A DNA stretch of 8,033 bases from an archaeon (GTDB taxonomy: Archaea; Thermoproteota; Nitrososphaeria; Nitrososphaerales; Nitrosopumilaceae): assembly GCA_021824845.1 (NCBI GenBank), contig JAKAJY010000122.1:1-8033 (forward strand), read 5' to 3'. Positions 1 through 5,857 of this stretch are shown here, in pieces; position 1 is the first letter of the stretch, and every line of letters begins with the position of its first letter. The translations under genes and the position numbers were made by a program. The notes beneath the pieces are model-generated. The model worked only from the letters and a program-made list of their open reading frames with translations, did no database searches and was not told the DNA's origin.

Positions 1-368
1 CTGAGTTTGCTCAAATGTTACAACGAAAAGCTACATTATCAATATACAAGGCAGCCGAAGCAAAAACATTTGGAATAATTGTAGGGCTAAAGGAGGGCCA
101 GATCTCAAAGACGACAATGCTCAAATTCAAGCGAGAGTTAGAAAAAGAGGGAAAAGCAGTACAATTATTTGCATTAACTGATATTACTAATGAAAGACTG
201 CGTAACCTAAAAGGAATCGATGCTTTCATTCAGGTTGCGTGCCCTAGAATCTCAACTGACAATCAGTTTGACAAGCCGGTTCTTTCTACACCTCAAGCAA
301 ACGCATTACTCAAGATATTACGAAATGAAAGCATTGATGATTATCTGCAGATTCCACACTGGCTTTGA
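1..368 (+). CDS. dph2: 2-(3-amino-3-carboxypropyl)histidine synthase (diphthamide synthesis), C-terminal part
   Basis: This is the 3' end of a gene that enters from the left; the reading frame is open from base 3, so about 121 residues are visible and the start lies outside the window. The product would be the radical-SAM-like [4Fe-4S] enzyme that moves the aminocarboxypropyl group of S-adenosylmethionine onto a histidine of elongation factor 2, the first step of diphthamide synthesis. Visible support is the third-domain pattern: a strand and turn reading FGIIVGLKEGQ, then DAFIQVACPRIS, then FDKPVLSTPQA. The cysteine of VACPRIS (bases 240-242) matches the third of three conserved cluster cysteines, one per domain, in the archaeal family. 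The other two should lie upstream. The protein ends normally in a TGA. The assignment is from motif recognition; confidence is high because the Cys-Pro-Arg-Ile block is characteristic. Confidence 0.88.
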   Translation, partial: EFAQMLQRKATLSIYKAAEAKTFGIIVGLKEGQISKTTMLKFKRELEKEGKAVQLFALTDITNERLRNLKGIDAFIQVACPRISTDNQFDKPVLSTPQANALLKILRNESIDDYLQIPHWL

Positions 369-417
369 TCAATATATCAACAATAATCTTAATATTGAAG
401 AATCAGAGAGATTTTTT
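369..417 (+). terminator. Possible terminator after dph2
   Basis: Directly after the dph2 stop, TCAATAT (369-375) is the exact inverse complement of ATATTGA (392-398), which gives a 7-pair stem with a 16-base loop. A run of six T follows at 412-417. Archaeal termination depends mainly on T-rich tracts, so the T run is the stronger half of the evidence. The stem is AT-rich and weak. The rest of the 104-base gap (369-472) holds no gene I can support. Confidence 0.35.
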
Positions 418-441
418 GACAAGGAAATAACTTGAGAGCAG

Positions 442-451
442 TAAACAATTT
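442..451 (+). promoter_or_regulatory. Weak TATA-like box ahead of the 122-residue gene
   Basis: The A/T-rich stretch TAAACAATTT is centred about 27 bases before the ATG at 473, the expected spacing for a short-leader archaeal transcript. A better-looking TTATAA lies at 459-464, but it is only about 12 bases before the ATG, and there is no in-frame ATG, GTG or TTG shortly downstream to accommodate a later transcript start. The choice between the two is uncertain. Confidence 0.25.
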
Positions 452-472
452 TCTATCTTATAATTGATGTAA

Positions 473-841
473 ATGGCGCGTAAAAACAATTTTTCACATG
501 CAAAAAAGAACTTTATTCGATATCCCAAAGCTAGAATTCACGTCAGCTGCATAATTAAAGACGAGGAAGGAGACATTGTAGCAATAAAAGGCATGAAGCT
601 TGGCACCACATCGGTTGTACGTGATCAGGTTTGGACCGCAGAAGAAATCTATGAGAAAAGCGGCCAAAGTCCAAATTTTTCTCAGACACATTCCTTTTGG
701 GCACGCGATAAAGAAAACAACGAGTCGGAAGTATATTGCAAGAGGAAAAACGGCAAGATCTGCCTTGTTGCCCCCTCAATTGTGGATGACGATGGTAGAG
801 ACATCCTAAAAGACATCCAGGTCTGCGACTCCGAAATATAG
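473..841 (+). CDS. Conserved-looking hypothetical protein, 122 aa
   Basis: I do not recognise this protein. It has 122 residues, a strongly basic N-terminus (MARKNNFSHAKKNF), and then what looks like a small mixed strand/helix fold with strands around residues 21-30 (ARIHVSCIIK) and 33-39 (GDIVAIK). A second half contains SFWARD (74-79) and paired strands with YCKRKNGKICLVAP (88-101). Four cysteines (26, 89, 97, 118) are spaced unlike a standard zinc ribbon. No signal peptide or membrane segment is seen. It starts at an ATG 104 bases after dph2 and ends 38 bases before csl4, all on the same strand. It is probably real: it has good length, no competing frame of similar quality, and a composition like its neighbours. 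The basic N-terminus and the csl4 neighbour would fit nucleic-acid binding, but that is only a guess. Confidence 0.72.
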   Translation: MARKNNFSHAKKNFIRYPKARIHVSCIIKDEEGDIVAIKGMKLGTTSVVRDQVWTAEEIYEKSGQSPNFSQTHSFWARDKENNESEVYCKRKNGKICLVAPSIVDDDGRDILKDIQVCDSEI

Positions 842-879
842 CACTAAAGAATTATTAGGTAACAAGGAAAAAAGTATCC

Positions 880-1425
880 ATGAGTGATTTTGTTATGCCT
901 GGTGAAAAGCTGGGATTTATTGAAGAAATCGAAGGTGGTTCCAACACATTTGATGATGGGGATACTATCAGAGCATCTTCTGCAGGAATTGCAGAGGTGG
1001 ACAAAAAGACCAAAATCGTTCAAGTCAGAAATGGAAGACAGTTATCCATTCCAAAAAAAGGAGATATTGTAATAGGCACCGTTGCTATGATGCTTCCATC
1101 CATGATTGCAGTTGCAATACACTATCTAAACGGCAAGCCAAATTCATCTGGGGTTGAGTGTATTTGCCAAAACCCAGACAGAAAAAGAATCATTGCCAGA
1201 ATGAATGATGTTGTTGCACTAAAAATTGAGACTCACCTTAATGGTGCAATTCATGCTACAATAGATGAGCCCGAGCTCGGGGTTTTGTTTACAAAATGTA
1301 ATGTTTGTGCCGGAAATGTAGTTCCCATGCGAGACAGAGTAAAGTGTCCAAACTGTGGGTTTATGGAAGACCGAAAAATTTCTACCAACTACGAAAAGGC
1401 AGATTTTATAAAACTACGAGAGTAA
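880..1425 (+). CDS. csl4: Archaeal exosome cap subunit Csl4
   Basis: This is the RNA-binding cap subunit of the archaeal exosome, the 3'-to-5' RNA degrading and tailing complex built on the Rrp41-Rrp42 ring. In characterised archaea Csl4 recruits DnaG and helps select substrates. The 181 residues show the family's three parts. The N-terminal beta domain (about 4-55) opens with VMPGEKLGFIEE, a typical Csl4 start. An S1-type RNA-binding domain follows (about 60-135, from GDIVIGTVAMM). The C-terminal zinc ribbon has cysteines 140, 143, 156 and 159 (KCNVC and KCPNC). Length matches the family. The ATG at 880 fits the conserved N-terminus, with a purine-rich AAGGA about 11 bases upstream. pheA begins one base after the stop, so the two are almost certainly co-transcribed. 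Nothing looks truncated. Confidence 0.95.
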   Translation: MSDFVMPGEKLGFIEEIEGGSNTFDDGDTIRASSAGIAEVDKKTKIVQVRNGRQLSIPKKGDIVIGTVAMMLPSMIAVAIHYLNGKPNSSGVECICQNPDRKRIIARMNDVVALKIETHLNGAIHATIDEPELGVLFTKCNVCAGNVVPMRDRVKCPNCGFMEDRKISTNYEKADFIKLRE

Positions 1426-1426
1426 A

Positions 1427-2233
1427 ATGCAAAAAATATCGTTCCAAGGTGAACGAGGCGCATACAGTGAAGACGCAGCGATATCATTTTTTGGAAATTC
1501 AGAAACACTTCCATTGCCAACATTTTCTGAAGTTGTAGAATCAACTGAAAATAATGTAACACAGTATTCGGTGCTTCCAATTGAGAACTCTCTTGAGGGC
1601 AGTGTGGGCGAAAGCTATGACTTGCTTTTATCAACCAAGCTTGCAGTGGTAGGTGAGATTTACTATAGAGTTAGACACTGCCTGATAGGATTTGACAAGA
1701 TTGAAAATGTCGATACTGTTTACTCGCATCCACAAGCACTAGGCCAATGCAGAAAATTCATCCAAAACCACAAACTAAAAACGATTCCTGCCTACGATAC
1801 TGCCGGAAGTGTCAAAATAATAAAAGAGTTAGGAAAAAATAATGTCTGTTGTATTGCAAGCAAACGTGCATCTGAGATCCACGGAGTTCCAATCATCATA
1901 GAAGGAATAGAGGACAATTCCAATAATTATACTCGTTTTTTGGTTTTATCAAAAAACAAGTCCAGAGATGGAGACAAGACATCAATCATATTTTCAGTAA
2001 AGCATGAAGCAGGAGCATTATTTAGGATTCTAAAAGAATTCAACGAATACAAGATAAATCTGACAAAGATAGAATCAAGACCAAACAAGAGCACTCCTTG
2101 GGAATACAATTTCTATGTCGATTTTGACGGCAATGAATATGATTCAAAGATATCAGAAATGTTAGAGAAAATAAGCAAACAGTGTGTGTTTCTCAAAGTA
2201 CTTGGCTCGTACAAAAAAGCAAAACTAGCCTAA
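1427..2233 (+). CDS. pheA: Prephenate dehydratase
   Basis: This enzyme converts prephenate to phenylpyruvate with loss of water and CO2, the branch step to phenylalanine. The 268 residues form the compact monofunctional type without a chorismate mutase domain. The catalytic domain (about 1-178) shows FQGERGAYSEDAA (6-18), PIENSLEGSVGESYDLL (51-67), SHPQALGQC (100-108), DTAGS (124-128) and NYTRF (167-171), whose threonine is the known catalytic position. The ACT regulatory domain (about 184-262) shows GALFRIL (196-202) and IESRP (215-219), the motifs tied to phenylalanine binding, so feedback inhibition by phenylalanine is likely. The ATG lies one base after the csl4 stop, and the two-base alanine end overlaps the converging gene: the stop codons of pheA and the minus-strand membrane protein share bases 2230-2232. 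Confidence 0.96.
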   Translation: MQKISFQGERGAYSEDAAISFFGNSETLPLPTFSEVVESTENNVTQYSVLPIENSLEGSVGESYDLLLSTKLAVVGEIYYRVRHCLIGFDKIENVDTVYSHPQALGQCRKFIQNHKLKTIPAYDTAGSVKIIKELGKNNVCCIASKRASEIHGVPIIIEGIEDNSNNYTRFLVLSKNKSRDGDKTSIIFSVKHEAGALFRILKEFNEYKINLTKIESRPNKSTPWEYNFYVDFDGNEYDSKISEMLEKISKQCVFLKVLGSYKKAKLA

Positions 2234-2694
2234 AAGCCCTTTGGCTTTCTAACGCTAAATGCCGCGCTAAATCCGATTATCACAATTCCTGCAGTAATCA
2301 CCATAAAATGATATGTGAATAATAGCGGATCAGTATTTTTTTGGAATGTTCCAACAACATGAAGTTCTGTTTGTCCTGCATTTGTTATTACAATTTTGTT
2401 TGTTCCTTCCTGTAGGACATACCAATCAAATGTGATTTCGTTTTTAAAGTCTTCATCCTTTTGGATTCCATCTCCAGGAGTAGTTAGTTTTACATGAAAT
2501 TTTTCGCCAGACACCTTAAAATTTTGATGTGAGCTTTTTGGTGCAAGAAACTGATATGTTGTGGATTTGGCGACATCGATTTTTTCATCCAATGTGACGG
2601 TTTGCAATCCAATTGAGGTCACCAGTGCATATGCCCCAATAGCAATGATTACAGAGCCTATCCCAATACCAGCTATTGTAAACTTGCTTAGCAT
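2230..2694 (-). CDS. Small two-helix membrane protein of unknown function
   Basis: I do not recognise a named family. The 154 residues have a clear layout: an N-terminal hydrophobic helix (about 5-28, from FTIAGIGIGS), a polar middle of about 95 residues rich in short beta strands (about 31-122), and a second helix near the end (about 124-147, PLLFTYHF to AAFSV), followed by RKPKGF. The basic tail suggests the C-terminus is cytoplasmic and the middle domain faces outside, with the first helix as signal anchor. The alternating strand pattern of the middle part (for example NEITFDWYVLQEG and KIVITNAG) resembles the small beta sandwiches seen in GOLD-like lumenal domains, but this is an impression only. 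It lies 32 bases after guaB on the same strand and may be co-transcribed or use its own TATA-like box there. Its stop codon overlaps that of pheA. Confidence 0.75.
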   Translation of the reverse strand: MLSKFTIAGIGIGSVIIAIGAYALVTSIGLQTVTLDEKIDVAKSTTYQFLAPKSSHQNFKVSGEKFHVKLTTPGDGIQKDEDFKNEITFDWYVLQEGTNKIVITNAGQTELHVVGTFQKNTDPLLFTYHFMVITAGIVIIGFSAAFSVRKPKGF

Positions 2695-2716
2695 AGAAAA
2701 TTACCTGAATATAGTC

Positions 2717-2726
2717 AATAAAAAAC
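2717..2726 (-). promoter_or_regulatory. T-rich tract after guaB: possible terminator and/or TATA box
   Basis: On the minus strand the 32-base gap after the guaB stop contains a run of six T followed by ATTG. The run could act as a weak archaeal T-tract terminator for guaB. The same stretch is about 27 bases before the ATG of the membrane protein, so it could instead be a TATA-like element for that gene. Sequence alone does not separate the two. Confidence 0.3.
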
Positions 2727-4157
2727 TTACATTAAGTCTACGTCATGAGGCTGGCTTTCTGCAAATCCCGCTCTTGACATTTTGATAAATTCTGCATTTT
2801 GCTGCATTTGTGGAATGGTGTGCGCGCCGCAATAGCTTAGACCAGAACGTACTCCGCCAGCTAGCTGTTTTATGATATCAGTGACGGTTCCCTTGTATGG
2901 AACCATTGCCTCAACGCCTTCTGCAACATAGTCATTTAGGTCTTCATTGACTGTGACATTTCCAGTCTCTTTTGATTTTCTTCCAAGCGCTGCATAGAAT
3001 GATGCCATGCCACGATAGATCTTGTATCTTTTGCCATTTTTCATTACAAAAGATCCTGGACTTTCATCTGTTCCGCCAAACAGACTGCCAACCATCACAG
3101 TTGATGCTCCAGCTGCCAATGCTTTTGTTAGATCACCAGATGTTCGTGTCCCACCATCAGAAATAATTGGTACTTCATATTTTTTACCAATCTGCGCACA
3201 ATCATAAACAGCCGTTAGCTGAGGAACACCAGAGCCCGTAATTACACGTGTAATGCAAATAGAGCCAGAGCCAACGCCGACTTTGACTGCATCTACTCCT
3301 GCTTTGATCAAATCCTCTGCACCCCTAGCAGTGGCCACATTGCCTGCGATTAATTCGCAGTTTGGAAATGCTTTTTTGATATTACGAATCGTGTTTATTG
3401 CATTTTCGCTGTGGCCGTGTGCAATATCAACCACTATTGCGTCGGCATCTGCATTTAGTAGTGCCTCAGTTCTTTCCATAAAGTCACCTTTTACTCCAAC
3501 TGCTGCACCAACAAGCGGCCTTCCCTTTTTGTCCTTTGATGCGTTTGGATAGTCTTCATTGTGAGTAATGTCTTTGCTGGTAATCAGTCCTCGGATGATT
3601 CCATTATCATCGACAAGGGGTAGTTTTTCGATGCGATGTTGTCGAAGGGTCTCTTTTGCTTCAATTATTGTAATTCCAGGCTTGGCAGTGATCACATCCT
3701 TTGTCATTATATCCCGGATTAGCTTGTTTGATTGTGACTCAAACATGACATCTCGATGAGTCAGAATTCCTGCTAGCTTAGAATCCTTCACTACTAGTAA
3801 TCCAGACACGCCTTTCTCATGCATGTAGTTTATGGCATCTTTGGCTGACTGGTCTGGTGATATTGTGTATGGATTTTCTATCATTACGCTTGCTGAGCGC
3901 TTTACTTTGAGTACCTCTTCCACTTCTTCTTCGACGGTCAAGAATCTGTGAATTATGCCAATGCCGCCTTCTCGGGCCATTGCAATTGCCATAGCAGACT
4001 CTGTGACAGTATCCATGTTTGCGCTAATTAGTGGAATGTTGAGTGAGATGTTTTTTGAAAGTTTTGTGCTCAGATCTGTTTGCGATCTAGTGGTGATGTT
4101 GGAATATTTTGGCACAAGAAGAACATCGTCAAAAGTTAATCCTTCTTTGATTTCCAA
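2727..4157 (-). CDS. guaB: IMP dehydrogenase (IMPDH/GMP reductase family) with CBS pair
   Basis: The expected reaction is NAD-dependent oxidation of IMP to XMP, the first committed step to GMP. The 476 residues have the full family layout: N-terminal [14 protein letters not shown] (6-19), a CBS pair (about 91-140 and 150-200) inserted in the barrel, an NAD-contact region VVDIAHGHS (242-250, Asp244), the active-site loop GSGSICITR (296-304) with catalytic Cys301, and phosphate-binding [10 protein letters not shown] (333-342) and [14 protein letters not shown] (355-368). The C-terminal block ends in ESQPHDV, as in bacterial enzymes. The flap (381-423) runs [17 protein letters not shown] and lacks the usual Arg-Tyr pair, so a GMP reductase-like or variant chemistry cannot be excluded. 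The start codon is TTG; an in-frame TAG lies four codons upstream and no better start is available. AGAAGG sits five bases before it as a ribosome site. The 30-base gap behind the folP-like gene holds a palindrome. Confidence 0.9.
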   Translation of the reverse strand: MEIKEGLTFDDVLLVPKYSNITTRSQTDLSTKLSKNISLNIPLISANMDTVTESAMAIAMAREGGIGIIHRFLTVEEEVEEVLKVKRSASVMIENPYTISPDQSAKDAINYMHEKGVSGLLVVKDSKLAGILTHRDVMFESQSNKLIRDIMTKDVITAKPGITIIEAKETLRQHRIEKLPLVDDNGIIRGLITSKDITHNEDYPNASKDKKGRPLVGAAVGVKGDFMERTEALLNADADAIVVDIAHGHSENAINTIRNIKKAFPNCELIAGNVATARGAEDLIKAGVDAVKVGVGSGSICITRVITGSGVPQLTAVYDCAQIGKKYEVPIISDGGTRTSGDLTKALAAGASTVMVGSLFGGTDESPGSFVMKNGKRYKIYRGMASFYAALGRKSKETGNVTVNEDLNDYVAEGVEAMVPYKGTVTDIIKQLAGGVRSGLSYCGAHTIPQMQQNAEFIKMSRAGFAESQPHDVDLM

Positions 4158-4159
4158 GT

Positions 4160-4179
4160 AAACCTTCTACAGAAGATTT
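4160..4179 (-). promoter_or_regulatory. Imperfect 20-bp palindrome just before the guaB start
   Basis: The two arms AAACCTTCT (4160-4168) and AGAAGATTT (4171-4179) are inverse complements at eight of nine positions around a two-base centre. The one mismatch becomes a U-G pair in RNA read from the minus strand. The element ends two bases before the guaB TTG codon, and its proximal arm contains the AGAAGG that best resembles a ribosome site. It could be a protein operator or a hairpin that hides the ribosome site; it could also be chance in a short AT-rich gap. Confidence 0.35.
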
Positions 4180-4185
4180 TGATTA

Positions 4186-4194
4186 TGTTATAAG
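4186..4194 (-). promoter_or_regulatory. Candidate TATA box for guaB
   Basis: CTTATAACA on the minus strand overlaps the stop codon of the upstream folP-like gene and is centred about 33 bases before the guaB TTG codon. That would give a transcript with a leader of a few bases. It suggests guaB has its own promoter in addition to any read-through from upstream. Confidence 0.35.
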
Positions 4195-5051
4195 CCTTTC
4201 CTGATTTGCTTTGACAATTTTTGTGCTACAGAAATTGCATCTCTTGTTTCTTTTACGTTATGTGTACGAATAATATCAGCACCATTAAGAGTCGCGATTG
4301 CTTCTGCGGCAATGGATCCGAACATTCGATCAGGTGGATCCTTTTTGAGAATTTTTCCTATAAATGATTTATTTGAGACAGATATCAGAATTGGCAATCC
4401 GAGCTTTAGGGATGAGAGGTTTTGCAGGATTGCGAGATCTCTTTTGAGCCAATCGGTTTTAATTTTTGTGAAAAATGGATTCTCTCCAGTCTTTCTGAAA
4501 AACCCAATTGCTGGATCTAGGACTATTTGGTTTTTTGATATCCTGGAGTTTTTTGCTATGACAAGGCTTTCTCTTAGTAGGTGTCTTGTTTGGAAGACAG
4601 TGTTTCCATTGATTTTGGACCTTCCATATGCGCACAAAACAATAGATGGTCGGTATTTTTCCAGCACGGATTTCATGTTTTTGTCGTACTTTAGGCCAGA
4701 AATATCATTTATGATGTCTACGCCATGTTCCAAGGCAGCACTTGCTACTGCGGATCTGCACGTGTCAACTGAAATAGGTAGGTTGGTTGCCTTTTGGATT
4801 TGCTTTATTGCATGAATTATTCTATTGGATTCCTCTTTTTCCGATATCATTGTGGATAAATATGGCGCAGTGGACATTCCACCCACGTCAATAAAATCAG
4901 CTCCATCTTGTTCCATTTGCTGTGCGGTATCATAGACCTGATCTCCTTTTTTGATTGATTTTTTGTAAAATGATTCTGAGCTGGTGTTGATTATCCCCAT
5001 TATTCGAACAGGGTTTTGCCCCCCAACACGTACTGGGCCTAGCTTGTTCAC
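4188..5051 (-). CDS. folP: Dihydropteroate synthase homologue
   Basis: Family enzymes join an activated hydroxymethyl-dihydropterin to an aromatic acid (p-aminobenzoate in folate synthesis). The 287 residues form a TIM barrel with recognisable pterin-site motifs: GIINTSSESFY (19-29, Asn22), DFIDVGGMSTAP (52-63), ISVDTCRSA (93-101, Asp96), IINDISGL (113-120, Asn115), IVLDPAIGFFRK (176-187, Asp179), VSNKSFIG (225-232, Lys228) and RTHNV (262-266, Arg262 and His264). Two departures from the bacterial pattern stand out. The STRPG loop, whose arginine contacts the substrate diphosphate, reads STAPY with Ala62, and the GFGK block reads GFFRK. It is divergent from mptE, which makes the diphosphate substrate, so a pterin role is well supported. 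Whether the acceptor is p-aminobenzoate or another aromatic acid cannot be read from the sequence. The ATG has a TATA-like box about 28 bases upstream. Confidence 0.87.
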   Translation of the reverse strand: MNKLGPVRVGGQNPVRIMGIINTSSESFYKKSIKKGDQVYDTAQQMEQDGADFIDVGGMSTAPYLSTMISEKEESNRIIHAIKQIQKATNLPISVDTCRSAVASAALEHGVDIINDISGLKYDKNMKSVLEKYRPSIVLCAYGRSKINGNTVFQTRHLLRESLVIAKNSRISKNQIVLDPAIGFFRKTGENPFFTKIKTDWLKRDLAILQNLSSLKLGLPILISVSNKSFIGKILKKDPPDRMFGSIAAEAIATLNGADIIRTHNVKETRDAISVAQKLSKQIRKGL

Positions 5052-5055
5052 ATCA

Positions 5056-5065
5056 TTTATGATAA
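5056..5065 (+). promoter_or_regulatory. TATA box for mptE
   Basis: TTTATGATAA is centred about 27 bases before the ATG at 5087, the spacing expected when archaeal transcription starts at or next to the start codon. It is only about 9 bases before the other possible ATG at 5069, so it favours the later start. Confidence 0.45.
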
Positions 5066-5073
5066 AGCATGCT

Positions 5074-5084
5074 AATTTTAGAGT
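5074..5084 (-). promoter_or_regulatory. Candidate TATA-like box for the folP-like gene
   Basis: Read on the minus strand, the stretch CTAAAATTA is centred about 28 bases before the ATG at 5051. It lies between the mptE TATA box and the mptE start, so the two divergent promoters overlap. Confidence 0.35.
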
Positions 5085-5086
5085 TG

Positions 5087-5821
5087 ATGGTTACAGGTTG
5101 GAATTCAAAATATAGAAAAATCATACGTGAATTTGGCTACAAAAGGCAAGAGGATTGTAGAGCAGCAGAGTTATTGAACTGCGTATTACAGAAACAATTT
5201 TCTGCCTATAGATTAAAAAAAATGATACATAATAATCCAATATTTGTTATTGGTTCTGGGCCGTCATTAAAAGCTGCATTACCTACACTCAAAAAACACA
5301 AAGATGTGATTAAAATTTGTGCAGATACAGCACTTTCGTTTCTAGTCAAAAACGGAGTCAAGCCACACATAATAGTCACAGATCTTGATGGCGACATAGA
5401 TTTGATAAAAAAGATCAGCAAAACCAGCGTAGTAATAGTACATGCTCATGGAGATAACATAACAAAGATAAAGACAGTGAGAAATTTTAAAAATTGCATT
5501 GGGACCACGCAGACTGAAAGAATCGGCAAGATTGAGAACTTTGGAGGATTCACAGATGGTGACAGATGTGTGTTTTTGGCAGATCATTTTGGGGCATCAA
5601 AAATATTCCTATTTGGGATGGATTTTGGATCAAAAATAGGCATACATTCCAAGACAAAAAAGTCTGAACGAATGACAAAGCTCAAAAAATTAGAATATGC
5701 AAAAATGTTGTTGGAATGGCTTGCAAAAAAAACAAGATCAGAACTATACACAGTATCAAAGCCGCCAAAAGGTTTCAAGAGGATTAATTACAAGGAACTG
5801 GAGACTTGCACTTTTAGCTAG
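5087..5821 (+). CDS. mptE: 6-hydroxymethyl-7,8-dihydropterin diphosphokinase, archaeal MptE type
   Basis: The MptE family (DUF115-like fold) moves diphosphate from ATP to 6-hydroxymethyl-7,8-dihydropterin and is unrelated to bacterial FolK. Counting from the ATG at 5087 (244 residues), visible motifs are NPIFVIGSGPSL (50-61), a Rossmann-like strand and turn; TDLDGD (98-103), likely metal or phosphate binding; VHAHGDN (118-124); GFTDGDRCVFLA (154-165); and LFGMDFGS (175-182). These match the family in order and spacing. An earlier in-frame ATG at 5069 would add six residues (MLILEL). I prefer 5087 because a TATA-like box sits about 27 bases before it and homologues, as I remember them, begin shortly before the W-x-x-K-Y motif. 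The neighbour in the opposite direction would use this enzyme's product. The gene ends 36 bases before the coiled-coil protein, which has its own promoter. Confidence 0.88.
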   Translation: MVTGWNSKYRKIIREFGYKRQEDCRAAELLNCVLQKQFSAYRLKKMIHNNPIFVIGSGPSLKAALPTLKKHKDVIKICADTALSFLVKNGVKPHIIVTDLDGDIDLIKKISKTSVVIVHAHGDNITKIKTVRNFKNCIGTTQTERIGKIENFGGFTDGDRCVFLADHFGASKIFLFGMDFGSKIGIHSKTKKSERMTKLKKLEYAKMLLEWLAKKTRSELYTVSKPPKGFKRINYKELETCTFS

Positions 5822-5826
5822 AATGC

Positions 5827-5836
5827 GTTTTAATAC
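5827..5836 (+). promoter_or_regulatory. TATA box of the coiled-coil protein and guaA unit
   Basis: GTTTTAATAC is centred about 27 bases before the ATG at 5858. It is the clearest promoter-like element in the window, and it implies a leaderless or near-leaderless transcript that covers the 181-residue gene and guaA. Confidence 0.5.
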
Positions 5837-5857
5837 CGATATTACCACAAACCAATT

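Noticed and set aside
220..435. Open frame of 71 codons that extends past the dph2 stop
   Set aside because: It overlaps dph2 in another frame for most of its length; the tail across the gap coincides with a hairpin and T run and shows no protein-like pattern.
458..467. TTATAA as promoter of the 122-residue gene
   Set aside because: It is about 12 bases before the only plausible start codon, so transcription from it would begin inside the gene.
4312..4815. Open frame of 167 codons on the plus strand opposite the dihydropteroate synthase homologue
   Set aside because: The opposite strand carries ordered family motifs throughout this stretch, and this frame has no motif or plausible start context.
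5069..5086. Earlier ATG for mptE, adding MLILEL
   Set aside because: The TATA-like box would be only about 9 bases away, and the extra residues do not look like the conserved family start; it remains possible.
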